Translations under genes and position numbers: made by a program | NCBI RefSeq assembly: GCF_958295425.1 | Contig: NC_081142.1 | Coordinates: forward strand, 24,214,969-24,278,968 | Reading direction: 5' to 3' | Length of the DNA: 64,000 bases | Origin: Solea solea | Taxonomy: Eukaryota > Chordata > Actinopteri > Pleuronectiformes > Soleidae | Shown: positions 21,541 through 36,081 of the stretch, piece after piece | Layout of the letters: the number at the start of each line of letters is the position of its first letter | Position numbering within the stretch: position 1 is the first letter of the stretch | The notes under the pieces: generated by a model | What the model was told of the DNA's origin: nothing | Seen by the model: the letters and a program-made list of their open reading frames with translations, nothing else | Databases searched by the model: none

Positions 21541-24039
21541 TTTGTCTAAGAAACAGATAAATGTTAAAGTTTACGTCGCTTGTTGTCGTGAAGAAAAACC
21601 GTAAACTTATTCCCGCGCTGACGCCGAACACTCACTTCCGCTGACGACACACGGCGGCAGCCAATCACAGGCTGCGGGTTCCTTCGTCTTCTTAGTTTCG
21701 TTGCAAATTATGTAATTGCGCATTAGCGCCACCAGCTGGTTAGGAGTGTAACATCGGAAATAAACAAGAAAATTAATAAATTTTTTGAATTTAAATTGTG
21801 TTTTAAAAATTTCTCTGAAATTGATTATAATGAATCACGAAAATTTAAAGTTAACTTTCCTTTTATTTCTCAACAATACTGTTAGTCACCACTAGATGGC
21901 ACCAGCTTCCCTTTAGTTCTGTTAAAATGAAGCTTCATTTTTATCAGGAACCTTTTTTTCTTCTTTTTTCTACTACACTAGTAACATGTTATTTTTTTAA
22001 ATTAACATTTTTACAACAGTTTCCCTCACATTAAACATTAAACTTAATTTTATTTTTTCTTTAAACTTTCAGGAAAAAAGAAGCAACAGATTAAAACTTT
22101 AACGTTTTTATTTTCTTCACAAAAAGAAGTTTGAATATTAAGAGTTTGAGGTGTGTGTGTGTGTGTGTCACTGCTGTTGACTGAAGTTTTTCCAGTTTCA
22201 TAAACACAAACGTTTAAAGATGAAAACAAAATGAAAACCAGGACATCCAGTGTTTGAAAGAGGCGGGGCTTTGACCAGAGGGACAGCTGAAGGCGCAGCG
22301 TTTATTGGTTGCAAAGTGTAGCTACTGTTGCTAATAAACATGTGACAATATTAACATTTATTGAGATTGGCACAGCACCCAACCCCCCCCCCCCCCCCCC
22401 CGAACCTCTGGAGGATAAAGCGGTAAATAATGTTTGTGAAACAACCAACATTTGAGTCAAAAACGTCAGTTTTAAGATCGTTATAAAAGAGGAGTTTCGG
22501 AAATGATTAAAAACATGCAGCTCCCCCTTGTGGTGATTCACTCAAGATTTTCAACAATTATCACAAAAATTGATAAAATCTTTCCTCAGTGAGGGTCAAG
22601 GGTCAGGCTGTGTCTGCTCTTTTCTGATTGGCTGTTGGTCCCAAACCAGCTGTTTTTGAATAAACCGGAAACAATTGCCATCACGTTCATTTTTAAAAAA
22701 AAAACTCATCAACATTAACGTGTAAATGTGTAACATGAACAAAAAAAAAACAGAAAAAATGACAAATTAAAATCAGATATTTTCTCTGTAAATGTGAAAA
22801 ACATTTAATCAGAGAAACAAACGCGAACTCTCCTTGTCAGGTTTTAACAGCATCGGACACTGCGCTCACAACCTGCAAATTCTTTTCACGTCACGTTTCT
22901 CAAGCAAGTTCGTGGTAAAGTGCGACAGTGACACGTGTTTCTGACGTTAACGCCATGTTAATATGTTAATGTGATGTTGACATGGTAACGCAGAGTTTAA
23001 AGAACGTTAACACAGCATTTACACGACATTATACATTAACACAACACAATGTTAACGCTGTTAAGCAAATATTTCAACGTGAGCGACTGAAGCGAACGAT
23101 GTTAGTTTTGCTTGCTTCTTTTCCATTTTTTATCGTGTGATTTGCGTGTTAATGTCTTTGTTTAAATCCAGTGTTTAAAGCACAAGCTATTGCTGAGAAA
23201 ACACAGAAATATAAATGATCTTTGGTCAAAGAAACACTTTAACTGCAACATAACAAACAATCATCAAATATTGAAAGGTGCTGCTGCTGTTTTACGCTTT
23301 AATTAACGACAATCAGCAAAAATATGCTTTAACTTTAACTCGTTATTCAACGACACGGCCAAAAAAGTGCAAATTTATCTTTAAATGAACGTTCAGATTT
23401 TTTTGAAGTGAAAAATGTTTGAGGTACTGACAGAGAAAACTGTGCTGAGAGCGCCCCCTGCTGTTCTCTGTTTAAATCTACGATATCTTAAGAACATCAG
23501 TGATTTTTTGTGACGTAGATATCGTAGACTTAGACTGACGTAGATTTAGTCTTTTGTTAAGAGAATAAAATCTTGTTCTTGAGTGGACGATGACTTTGCT
23601 GCAGGTTCTTAACAACAGGGGGCGCTCACAGTGCAGTAAGTAAGACTTTTATTCAGTAACTTTTTCAACCACTAAGAAAACCAGAACTGTTCCTTTAAAG
23701 CCTCATCTGTTACATGTGGGGAGAAAAATAAAAACATTTTGTTTTTTTCAGCTGAAACAATAAAGTAAACGAAAAATGAGGAATGACGATTGTTGTTTGT
23801 CGCAGAACAACACGATTTTCTTACAGAAGACTGACGTCACTCTGCAACATTCAGATGAAAACATGCAGCTCGCCCCCTGCTGGCTGGCTGTGGTACAGAC
23901 TGTAAACAGACCTGGAAAATCTGTTTTAATCTGAACCAAAACATGAGAATCAACAACTTCATTAGTGAACTTTAGAGGAACTGTAGCAGCTAACTGAACT
24001 AACTCTTCACACACACGCACACAGGGAGACACACACGCA

Positions 24040-24076
<37 letters not shown>

Positions 24077-24469
24077 AGCATCATATCTGGTAGAGATGTT
24101 TTGGTTTAAACTCTTGACGTGATAATGATGATAATAAAATTTAAAGCTTGCATTAAATATTCTCTGGAATGTTCTGAACAGCTTTAACTTGTATAAAAAA
24201 AACCTCCAGCAACAAAGTGAACTAAAGCCACTGTTTCTGTGGGGAATTAGAAAAGTGTAACACTTCTGTGAAGACATGACCAGAAGCTTCATTCGTCTTC
24301 ATCTGTAAAAACTTTCTTCACAATCAAACTTTACTGAGGTTTAAAAACAGGAAGTGTTTTCTTCTCTTTATAAAGTACCTTTTTCTCTCTTTTATAAAAC
24401 AATCTGCTTGAAAAATAGAATAAAATTAGATAAAAAAAAAACAACTATGGTGCAAATCTGAGTGTGACG
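21541..24469. other. Between rfc4 and atp10a: promoter side and atp10a 3' UTR
   Basis: No coding exon was found. It contains a run of about 20 C at 22382-22401, a GT repeat near 22152-22168, an outer-arm fragment of the MITE family near 23500-23660, and a CA repeat near 24045-24072. The left part should contain the rfc4 promoter and the right part the atp10a 3' UTR. I could not choose its poly(A) signal; a minus-strand AATAAA near 23648 is one candidate. Confidence 0.5.
22382..22401 (+). repeat. Poly(C) tract
   Basis: About twenty consecutive C bases with no interruption. Such G/C runs are often length-uncertain in assemblies. Confidence 0.9.
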
Positions 24470-25960
24470 TCACGCGGTGGCGAGTGGCGCCTGCGGCGTG
24501 TGCGGCGTCACATTCTCGTGGTCGAGTCTTTCCTCCTGGTTCCTGGTGTATTTCACGCACTGAGAGCCGCCTGTAGGGGGCAGTGTCAGCTGGACACTGT
24601 GTGTGTGTGTGAGCAGCGGCGTGGAAGCGTTCTGGTCCGGACACTCTGCAGTGGGAGGAGCCAGCTGCTGCTCAGACTCTGAAGGAGGGTCTTTGGTGTA
24701 GGGCGGAGCCTCTGCTTCAGTGTAGAAACCTGCAGTGATGTCACTGTGAGTGGGCGGCGGCTTTCTCCGGTCCGCTTCCTCGTCTCTCTGTGACACTAGG
24801 CTGTGATTGGTCGCCGCTGACGTGGAGCAGGAGAAGCTGCTCTGCTCTTTGGCGAGTGACAGGAAGTGAGTCTTGTGGGCGAGCGGTGACCCCGCCTTCA
24901 TTTTGCTCAGGCTGAGGATGTTCCTGCGAGTTTCAGTCGGGAGTTTGTCCAACTGTCTCCCAACCTGGACGGGACTGGGGAACAGTGACCCCTGACACGA
25001 CCGGTAGAAATATCTGCAGAACAAACGAGGAACATGAGGAACATGTGGAGAACAACAGCAAACACACGGAACATGAGGAACATGTGGAGAACATCAGCAA
25101 ACACACGGAACATGAGGAACATGTGGAGAACATCAGCAAACACACGGAACATGTGGAGAACATCATCAAACACACGGAACATGTGGAGAACATGAGGAAC
25201 ATGTGGAGAACATCAGCAAACTCACGGAACATGAGGAACATGTGGAGAACATCAGCAAACACACGGAACATGTGGAACATGTGGAGAACATCAGCAAACA
25301 CACGGAACATGTGGAGAACATCAGCAAACACACGGAACATGAGTAACATGAGGACCATGTGGAGAACATAAGCAAACACACGGAACATGAGGAACATGTG
25401 GAGAACATCAGCAAACACACGGAACATGAGGAACATGTGGAGAACATCAGCAAACACACGGAACATGAGGAACATGAGGACCATGTGGAGAACATCAGCA
25501 AACACACGGAACATGAGGAACATGTGGAGAACATCAGCAAACACACGGAACATGAGGACCATGTGGAGAACATCAGCAAACACACGGAACATGAGGACCA
25601 TGTTGAGAACATCAGCAAACACACGGAACATGAGGAACATGTGGAGAACATCAGCAAACACACGGAACATGAGGAACATGAGGAACATGTGGAGAACATC
25701 AGCAAACACATGGCTCAGAAATGACGTCGTACCGAGGTAACAGTGCCGCCACAGGCGTGATGATGCACAGCAGGTAGAAGACGGGCTCCTGCAGCAGCCG
25801 CTGCATGGTCCAGTAGGGGTTAGAGGGCGAGTAGCAGGTGGGACAGGAGGCGTTGTAGCACAGAGCGACGGTGAAGAACAACATCACGCTGAACAAGATG
25901 GACAACCAGTTCATCCACGTCTGAAGATCAAGCACCGGAAAAACATAGCATTATTATTAC

Positions 25961-25992
<32 letters not shown>

Positions 25993-28900
25993 ACAACAAC
26001 AACAACAACAACAATAATAATAATAATAATAATAATAAAACTGCTCCACAATTTATTATTTAACATATTTAATTATTTCTCTGCAAAATCAAAGCATACA
26101 ATGTTTTGTAATGTTGAAAAAACGTTATGAAATGTTGGGGAAAAACTCAACAAATACGATGTTAAAACAAAAATGTATACTAATATCATAAATAAACACC
26201 ACTTCCACTGTTTCTATGTCTATGAAATGTGCGGTGACTGTCACTCATTGTCGAGTGGGTCAGGAGTGGTGGCCTCTGTGGGTGTTTTATTGCTGTCATT
26301 TCTGACTGAACATGAGATTGTTGTGATTCAGAAAACTTTATTGTTCTGCGTGGGTCGTACGTGAGCAAAGCATTTTGTTTTTCACATGTGGTTAGGCAGA
26401 AGAAAGAGGGAGGGGCTTCTGTCGCCATGTTTCACCACGAGTATTAAAAAAAATACACATTTGCGTATGTATATTATGGTCAGTGTGTATTGTGGTTGTG
26501 ACAGAGTGGTGTTAATGTTACCCAGGTTTTGGTCTCGACGCCCAGGTGCAGCAGAATGGTGAGTAAAGCGATGGTGGTGATGGGAGTTCCCCACGTAAAC
26601 AGATCCACATTAGAGTCAGCGTAAGCCTGAGGACAAGAAGAAGACGAGGAGGAGACACGGCAGAACCAGAGGACAAGAGGACCGGTCAGTAACACCAACA
26701 ATAAAAACAGGAACAAATGCAGCTGAAGAGATCAGAGAGAACACAGAGATCAGAGAGAACACAGAGATCACACTCACAAAGTACGGGATGAAGAAGCAAA
26801 CCAGACTTTGGTAGAAAGCATCGATCATGTTCATCCAGAACATGTATGGCTTATATTCCTGCAAACACACAACACACATTCACTGAGACCTGCATGTTTA
26901 CGTTTAAGTCTCTGATCTCTACGTCACATGTTCACGTCTTTATCTCACTGTAAGACAGTCTTTTCCAACAGGAAACTGAAGTTTGTAAAGCACTCACTCT
27001 CCCACACCAAAGTCCATATAGAAAATCAGTGATTTTAGCTCGTGGCGACACAGGAGCTGCTGGTCTACTGCTGCCTCATGTGGTCACTTTGTGTCACCGA
27101 GGTCAATCTGAACAATCATAAAATAAGACATTTGAACTTAGTGATGGAGGCAGCAGTGGATCAACAACTCCTGTGTGCTGTGATGTTAAAATCACTGATT
27201 TTCTCTATGGGCTTTGGTGTGGGAGAGTGAGTGGTTTACAAACTCCAGTTTTAGGTAAATAAGTCAAGTTAACTTTTATTACACAGGTCTTTTGTGAAGA
27301 GGCTAAAACGAGTTTTCACTGACTGACCTCTGAGTTCTGGCCCGTCATGTAGAGCTGAGGTAGTTGCTGGAGAGTCTCTGCTGACACGTCCTTGTCCAGA
27401 GTGGCAGTGATGAGTTGAGGGAAGGCGGAGAACATCAGGTTGAAGAAGATGAGATACCACTGATCAATCATGGCTGAGCCTGAGAACCCACAGTAGAACT
27501 GATACCAGAAGATGAGAGCAACGAACATCTGAGGAACCAAAGACACAAAGACAAACATCAGGAGGAGGAACATCACTGTCGACAATACTCTTATTGATCC
27601 TCCTCTGACTATAAACTGTGAGCAGCATCTGCTGTTAGTGTTGGTTCTCCATAACCATCACTAGTTTACACTCACAGCGTTTTTGTAGAAGAAGTAGAGG
27701 ATCATGTTGGCCAGGCGAGAGTAGCACCAGTGTCCATGGACCAGAAGAAGCTTCTGAAGATTACGGAAACGTGGGAGAGCAAAGTCGCTCGCCATCACCG
27801 CCTGCAGGACCACAGAGACATTACAACACACAGCCACTGCACTGACACAAAGTAATTTCCACAAACATCCACAGATTCAAATATTTTAATTGTCATGTAA
27901 AAACTTTCTGACCTGCATGCCCTCTTGTCCGGAGATGCCGACGCCCACGTCTGCCACCTGGATCATGCTGACGTCGTTGGCTCCATCACCTGAGATCAAA
28001 CAGGAACTGTCATCATTGCTCTTTTATATGCAGGTGACGCCACCATGTGGTTTTACTGACAACTACACCACAACATTGAATGAAACTATAGCATTTAAGA
28101 AAAAGATGAAGACAGAAAAGAGCAGTAGGAGCTGTTCATGCTCACTAAATAAACATGTAAAATGACAGGCTGAGGTCTGCGCTGTGACTGAGTGAATGTT
28201 CATCATCATCATCTTCATCAGGGTTGTCACCAGGATTTTTTCACAGCACAGGGGAAGACTTAGTGCGAGCAAAACACATGCGAGTATTGTATTGAAATTG
28301 AAATTTTTAAATTTCTAACCCTCTGAAACACTATTTCCTGCAGTTTGAGGAATTTTGTGAAGTAAAGCTTTTTTAATTTATTTAAATAAGGTTGTCACGG
28401 GGTTCTGCTGCAATTTAACCAAAGAAATGATGATGGAGTGGTCGATGGACTGATGGTCATTTATTTACATTGTCACAGTTCTACTGTCTTTCTCAGGGAC
28501 TGGACAGCTGTTCACATGTGCTCAGTTAAACACAGGTAATGGCATTTATGATGCGTTCTACCTCGCTACTAAATGTAGCACTTGAATGTCACGTGATCAG
28601 CGTGCTGGTCATGTAACTGTAACTGGATTCTGTTGTTAATGTCAACACAAACATTCTCCATATGCCAGCTGTGAGGAATATTTGTATAATTAACAGTATT
28701 TATTCTGTAAAAATGTTTTCATTGTATTGTTACTGAAAATATTCCTAATTAAATCGGAATTGAATTGATTAAAGGAATTGGTGGCGATATCCAGCCCATA
28801 TTTATAGTGAAAGTGATTGTTTGTATTGCACGTAAATATGCATTCATATAAAGAAATAAAGCAGGTTTTATCTGAAATGAAAGGTAATTTTCTTCAGTGG

Positions 28901-31900
28901 CTAAAATCTGTTTTTCTCTTTTCTCTCGTCTAAACTGTTTTAACTCATCTATGTAAAGAAAACAAGTGTGTGTGTGTGTGTGTGACAGTCACCTATGGCC
29001 AGGGTCATGACCTTCAGCTTGTTCCGCACCAGTTTGACGACCATGCTCTTCTGCAGCGGTGTGGAGCGGCAGCAGAGGACGGAGCGGCAGCTTCTCGCCA
29101 CGGCCAGAAACTTATCCTCCAAACTCTTGTCCAGAGCGAAGGCTAAGGTCCGCCCATCGATGACCAGACCCAGCCGGTGCACCACAAAAGGCGTGGAGTG
29201 GGAGGAGGAGGAGGAGGAGGAGGACAAGGACGAAGGCTGATAGATGTCGAAAGGTGCCAGGTTTGCAGGGTGGAAGGTCTTGGCAGCCTGATCCGTGGAG
29301 CTGCAGAAGAATTTGGCCTGGATATAATGTAAACTCTCCTCCAGTAACAAGGCACAGCTCTCCTGCAGCACCAAGACACAGAGACACACAGAGACACAGA
29401 CATGGAGACACGAAGACAGAGACAGACACAGACACAAAGACATGGAAACAGACACACAGACAGAGACAAGTTCAGCGTCAGGACGGACTGTCTGAGCTGC
29501 TCAACATCTGTCTGACAGATGTTTCTACAGCAGCAGCAGCAGCGTGACCTCAGTGTTACATAAACTACAACACGTTACTGAGTAATAATCAAAGAAAAAC
29601 ACACATGTGAGGATTGCTCTGATCTAAACTATGAAATAATGTCCAACTTATTGTAAAAATCTGTTTAAAAAACAAACTGAAAACACTTCACGTTACATTT
29701 TAGTCACAAGTTTTCTCTTTTTAAATGTATGAACAGAAATGGGCGGAGCCTTCGGTCTGGACCTTTGCTTGGTTCTGATCCAAGAAACTTTCAAAATGAC
29801 AGCATAAGTGACATAAGTATAACACATGTGCATGAAAATGACACCAAACGTTACTGTGACCTAAAAACAGGACTCACACTGTGAAAATGTAAGGTTATAA
29901 AAACTGGGCTTCCAGTGTTTTGGGGGCGGGGCTTAGAGCAGAGACGTGACAGGACAGGTCGGGGTGAATCAGTGAACTGTTGTTGTCTTTATGCTCAGCT
30001 AAGCTAACTAACGACAGGCTGTTTATAACACACAAACACAATTGGTGTTTGAACTCTCTCTTTAAAAATGTAAACATTTATAAACCTTTGTTGTTTTTAG
30101 ATCTTTTATGTGTGTGTCACCTGTGAGTCAGCGTTCAGGGTCAGAATCTCCTCCTCAGGATCCAGCAGTTTACAGGCGTACGCGATGTTTACGGCCGTTT
30201 CCTGTTTGTCCCCCGTCAGCACCCATATCTGCAGCCCGGCCTGGCGCAGGGACGCGATGGTCTCAGGAACGCCGTCCTGCAGACGGTCCTCGATGCCCGT
30301 CGCCCCTGCAGGACCAGACAATTAACGTCCACAGTTTATTTTATAGTCGGGATAGTTAAAAACATACAATGCTGTTTCCACTGTAGCTGTTTGTCTTGGT
30401 TCATCTCTGCTGTGATTGGCTGAGCTGACGGCCAATCACAGTGATTTAACACAACCTCACCTGAGGAGAAAAACGGTGAAATAAAGGAAGATAAATGACC
30501 TAAAAGCTGCAGGTTGTTCTCCAGACGCAGAGCCGACTCAAACAGCAGCTCCTCTCTGCCCTGAATGGCCGTCTCAGCCTCCAGGTGGCGCTGCAGCCAG
30601 CAGGCATACTCTTCTTTGGTGAGGATCTGAGGTCGTCATGGTGACAGAAGGTGTTAAACATGAGATGGTGTTTGTGGGGATTTTAACGACATGTTTTTGT
30701 GATAATATTAGCATTATTAGCAACCGTTTCCCTCACATATACAACTTTATTATAAACCAGTAACAGTAACAGACAGAAGTTAATGAAGTTACAATATGTC
30801 AAAATCTTGATTTTATTTTGATCAGTACCTTCTTTGCGATGCACAGAGTGCGGAGTCCGTCTGCAGCATACTGGTTCAGGTAGTTCTGTGTCCTGTACAC
30901 AACCTTCTTCTGCCGTTTTCCTTTAGAGTTTCCTGAGAAACACAAAGAAAAACAAAGATTATTTCATTTTTATGGTTGAACATTTTCTTCAAAGACAGCT
31001 GGAGCCGCGTCAAAACAGGACTGTGACGTCCAGGTTTGTTTTTCACCGTCTTCCTCCTCCTCCTCCTCATCACATGATCAGTGAAATACGTCCCTCTGTG
31101 TCTCCACAGACACAGAAACAGCTGAACGACTACAGCTGTAAAGTCTCTGATATCTACGTCACACGTCTTCACGTCTTCCTCTCACTGTGAGACAGACTTC
31201 ACTGAATAAAGTCAAAAATACATTCAACACAGGAAATGTGTTATTTCAAAATAAAGGTGGAAATGTTGAAAGTCACGTTTCAAATGTAACACAAATGTCA
31301 ACAATCGAGTCAAAATGTGCAGAATATTCATCATCATGAGTATAAGTATATATATATATATATATGAATATTTAGGTTGAGTGTTAAACAAGGAGCAGCA
31401 TCTCACTCTGAATGGAGCCATTATACAGGTTACTTCTCATACTGTGCTCTGATTGGCTGATTTTACCCAATGGAAAAACAAAGAAGTGAGTTGTCTGAGT
31501 GAGGACACGCCCCCTGCTGGTCATTTAAGCCATGGAAGTGAGACACATGGAGGGGGAGGAGGAGGAGTTAGCTGAGCAGAAACAAAGAGAGCAGTGTTTC
31601 CTTCATTATGAGAAAAATCAATAAAGCTAAAGGTAAACAAGAGCGAAAAATAAGATCAAAGTGAAAACCAGCCTGAAACACAGAGACTCACTCTGTGTGA
31701 ACACATGAAAAACACTCACCCTCCCACACAAAAGTCCACAGACAAAATCAGTGATTTTAGCTGGCGGGGACACAGGAGCTGCTGCTCTACTGCTGCCTCG
31801 TGTGGTCACTTTGTGTCACTGAAGTTAAAGTGAATGTAGGATTTAAAGAAAAACACACACACACACACACACAGATTTTGTTTTTTTTTAGCAGCAGTGA

Positions 31901-34900
31901 ACGATGACATTACACGTCACACGTTTACATCAGTGGAAAACATGAAGGTCTGAGGATGATGACGGTGAAACTCCAGCCTGAGCACACACACACACACACA
32001 CACACACTGTAACTAACACACACACTGTAACACACACACACACACAGTGAAATCACTGTGTCCTGTTAAAGGCACAGTTCAGCTGGTTTCTTCTGTCTGG
32101 TTTTAACAACAAATACACTCCATCCTGGATGTGATGCCATCACAAAAAACACATTCAGACATGGACTGAAGCAACATGAGTCCACTTTCCTGTGCATGAA
32201 TGGAAACCTGTCCTCAGGACTCCGCCCCTTCAGCTGATGTCACATAAACCCGCAACAGTGCGTAAGTCTCATTACCATAACTCTGAGACCGTTTGTCATA
32301 TCTAGAAAATTCTACTATGGACTGATGATCTGTCCAGGTTGTGACTCCGTCTCTTGTCCTATGTCAGCTCATAGTACAGTATGTCCACCAAAATCGGTCA
32401 AAAAAGTCATAGTATAGTATGTAGTTCAAAATCACCTAAAAAAGTCAAGGTCTATTATGTGGTTAAAAAAGTCATAGTATAGTATGTCGTTCAAATACGG
32501 TAAAAAAAAAGTCATAGTATAGTATGTCGTCCTGTGGCCCTCATGTGGGGGATAAAGGCGTAGAAGGTGGATGGATAAGCAGAGAAAAAGCTCTGAGCTC
32601 ATATACTTGTCATTTCAGTAGAACCTCAGGACTTTGGAAGAACGAGTGTCCAATCACAGACGAGATTCACCGTCACACGTCTGTGACATTAGCTTCTCAG
32701 GACTGTGATTCTTAAACGGTTGAATAATTGACAGATATGGAAAGTGAAACTTCTCTTAAAAACAGGAGCAGAACATTTTCTGACAATTCTACAGCCGTAA
32801 CATCTAAATAAATCCTCATGAAGGTCATGAGAGGGTCACAGGTGTGTTTCCTCACCTGTGTTGGGAGGTTTGATGAGGTCCATGATGACAGAATCGGCTC
32901 CTTTCGTGTACACAGTGATCTGATCCGTCAGAGGATGTCGAACCACCACCGACATGCGCTTCCTGGTGGAGTCGAAGCCCAGCGTGTGCAGCAGTTCAAA
33001 GTTCAGCTTCCCCAGGTGAGGCAGCTCCACGGTCACCTGGTCAGGAAGACGTCCCACCAGCGAGCATTTGTAGGCCTTGGCTGCGTAGACGAGCGCGGCC
33101 TCGTCTGGAGACTCCGCCTCGTAGCGCAGCTCGCCCTCCTCCTGGTCCCATGACTTGCCGTCGTAGCAGAGGGGGGCGGGGCTGAAGGCATGGTCCAGGC
33201 CACTGTGAGACATCATGGCTTCCTCCTCCAGCTTGGTGAGCGTGCTGTCTGCAGACGGCGAGGACAGAACACTGGAGCAGCCTCTGTTAGAGGAGCGGTT
33301 GGTGACGAGGCTGGAGGAGCTGCTGCTGTTGGAACCAGACGTCAAACGACTCGGTGTGAAGCGTTTGATGAAGTCCTCGATGGTTTTGACCGGAGACTTT
33401 AACTCAAACCTCACACGAACCTGGACGACAGAGAAACGAAGAGTGATCATCTCCTTCATGTCAAAGTTAGTGACTGTGCAGAAGTCATGTTCACGTCTTC
33501 ATCGGACATTCAGTTTTCATGATTTCTTTGTTTCATGGAGCAAAGAAACCAGAAAATATTCACATTTAAGAAGCTGAAAAATCACAGAAAACTGTAACAA
33601 TAAAACTGATTCATCAATTATCAAAATAGTTAAGTAATGATTCATCTTTACAGCCCTAAACTCTCCCACACCAAACCTCATAGAGAAAATCAGTGATTTT
33701 AGCTGGCAGGGACACATGAGCTGCTGGTCCTTTGCTGCCTCGTGTGGTCACTTTATGTCACTGAGTTGAGTCTTAATGAAATATTTCAAAAGCCGAAGTG
33801 ACAAAATAAGTCATTAGAACTTAGTGATGGAGGCAGCAGTGGATCAACAACTCCTGTGTGCTGTGATGTTAAAATCACTGATTTTCTCTATGGACTTTGG
33901 TGTGGGAGAGTGAGTGGTTTACAAACGTCAGTTTCCTGTTGGAAAGGTCAGTCTGACAGTGAGATAAAGACGTCAACATGTGACATAGATATCGAAGACT
34001 TTAAAGTTCCAGTGTAGAATGTCTATCGCCCCCTGTGGAGCTCTGAGTAATTACAACAACACAGTTGTAATTATTCGGGTTTCACAGTAGGTTGTGTTGT
34101 GTGTTTTAGTGCAGCGTTACTGAGACTCACACAGAGCTTAACTATGGCAGGTGAGTCTTATGTTAAGAGGCTAAAATCTATTTTATTTCACATGAAGCTG
34201 GCAGGTACCACAGTTTGGACTGTACCATCTTTAAAGTGAGTGACTCTGCAGAAAAGCGCCTCTCTGCTGTTACCATGAGATTCAGCTTCAGTGGAACAGA
34301 TGACAAAAAGTGAGGTGAACAGCAGATAAAGTGAGTCACTGTGAGTCTCACACACACACAGAGATAAAAAACACTGGTCACCAGGACGACATCATCATAA
34401 AACCTGAACAAGTTCACTGAGACACAGACAAACAACAAGTACAAGGAAAGAAAGGAGAGGAAAATGAAAGTGTGTTTGTTTTAAAGTTGTGCTTAAAGAA
34501 AATAAAAAAATAAAAAATCAGCTGTGCTGATTTATGTTTATGTTTAGTTTTCTCAGAAAAACCTCTCACACACACAGAAACACACAAACACAGGGAGCAG
34601 GGGGTAGTTTATGAGCTGCTGAGGAGAGGATGTTACTGCTGAAACAGGACGACCACACCCACCCACACACTCACACACAGCCTTTCTTTCCCTCTCACTC
34701 TCACTCTCACTCTCACACACACTCACTCACACACGAAGCAGCAGGAGGAAGTTTTACTTCTTTACTCTCTGGATTTTCAGACTCTTTTTATGGTCAAAAT
34801 GATCCCAAACTAAACTTTTGTCCAAACACATAAGGGACTAATAAAAAGGAGACGTGATTCCATGAAGCAGGGTTGGTGTTGGTTGAACGGTTCACAGAGA

Positions 34901-36039
34901 GTGAGACTAAAGTGAAAGCTGGGTTTGTCCTCTGACCTCAGCTCCCACTGAACAGACACATTCTCCTGGAGCGTCTGCATTCACTCATTCATTCTGTTTA
35001 CTCCAGAAAGGCCAACATGCATGAGATACAGAAGCAAAACCAAGACACATTCCTATCACTTATGTGATATGGCAATAGACTTCTTGAATCTACTCTCTTA
35101 CTGAAGCCTCATTCACACTCAAATTAGCAGCTTCATCCAGGATTTATGAAACCAATGAAAGGGTGATGAACATCACGTCATAAACACAATGGAAATGAAA
35201 ATAACAACAGAGTACACAGCCAGTGTAAGCTTATTATAAATAATATGGATATAAAGCTTCACACAGGTTGTTTCTCTGACAACACACTGTCAAATAAAAT
35301 ATAACGTACTGTTTATGATCTGTATCACATCTGTATCACATCTGTATCACATAGAGAAAATCAGTGATTTTAACGTCACAGCACACAGGAGTTGTTGATC
35401 CACTGCTGCCTCCATCACTAAGTTCTAATGTGTTATTTTGTCAATTCGGCTTTTGAAATATTTCATTAAGACTCAACTTAGTGACACAAAGTGACCACAC
35501 GAGGCAGCAGTAGACCAGCAGCTCCTGTGCCCTCGTGAGCAAAAATCACTGATTTGCTCTATGGGCTTTGGTGTGGGAGAGTGAGTGGTTTACAAACTTC
35601 AGTTTCCATAAGGAAACGTCTGTCTAACAGTGAGATAAAGACGTGAACATGCTCTGAAAGATATCGTAGACTATTACTGACATAGATGTTTTGACGATAC
35701 CTTACACAACCACACCCACAAAAACCACTGAACTAATCCTTTAACTGATTAATAAAACGTTTTGTAGAAGGTCAAAATTAAAGTTACATTCAACTTTTTC
35801 AGGAGGCAGGAGACGCGTGTCGTACCTTGTGTCGCGGCTGGTTCGGGGATGAAACCACCACCGTGTTGCAGACTGTGAGAGCGATGAAGAAATCGATGAC
35901 GTCAGCGAGGTCAGAAGGCAGCTGTGACACAGGCTGACTGTGGAAACGCATCAAGTCCATCTGACTGCTGCACTCGTTCACTTTGTTCAGAAGCTGAGGG
36001 TCAGGGGTGATGTCCTTCTCCTGCAGGACACACACACAA

Positions 36040-36081
<42 letters not shown>

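Noticed and set aside
24933..25711. Minus-strand frames of 181 and 258 codons rich in Cys, Phe and Met, and plus-strand [13 protein letters not shown] frames
   Set aside because: All are translations of the 39 bp repeat in atp10a intron 20; the true exon 21 frame is different.
29112..29469. Additional minus-strand gene start upstream of atp10a exon 14 ([11 protein letters not shown]…)
   Set aside because: It is the translation of a GACACAGA-type simple repeat in the intron running into the exon in other frames.
32836..33402. Plus-strand frames opposite atp10a exon 10
   Set aside because: Shadow frames of a well-supported exon with P4-ATPase motifs on the minus strand.
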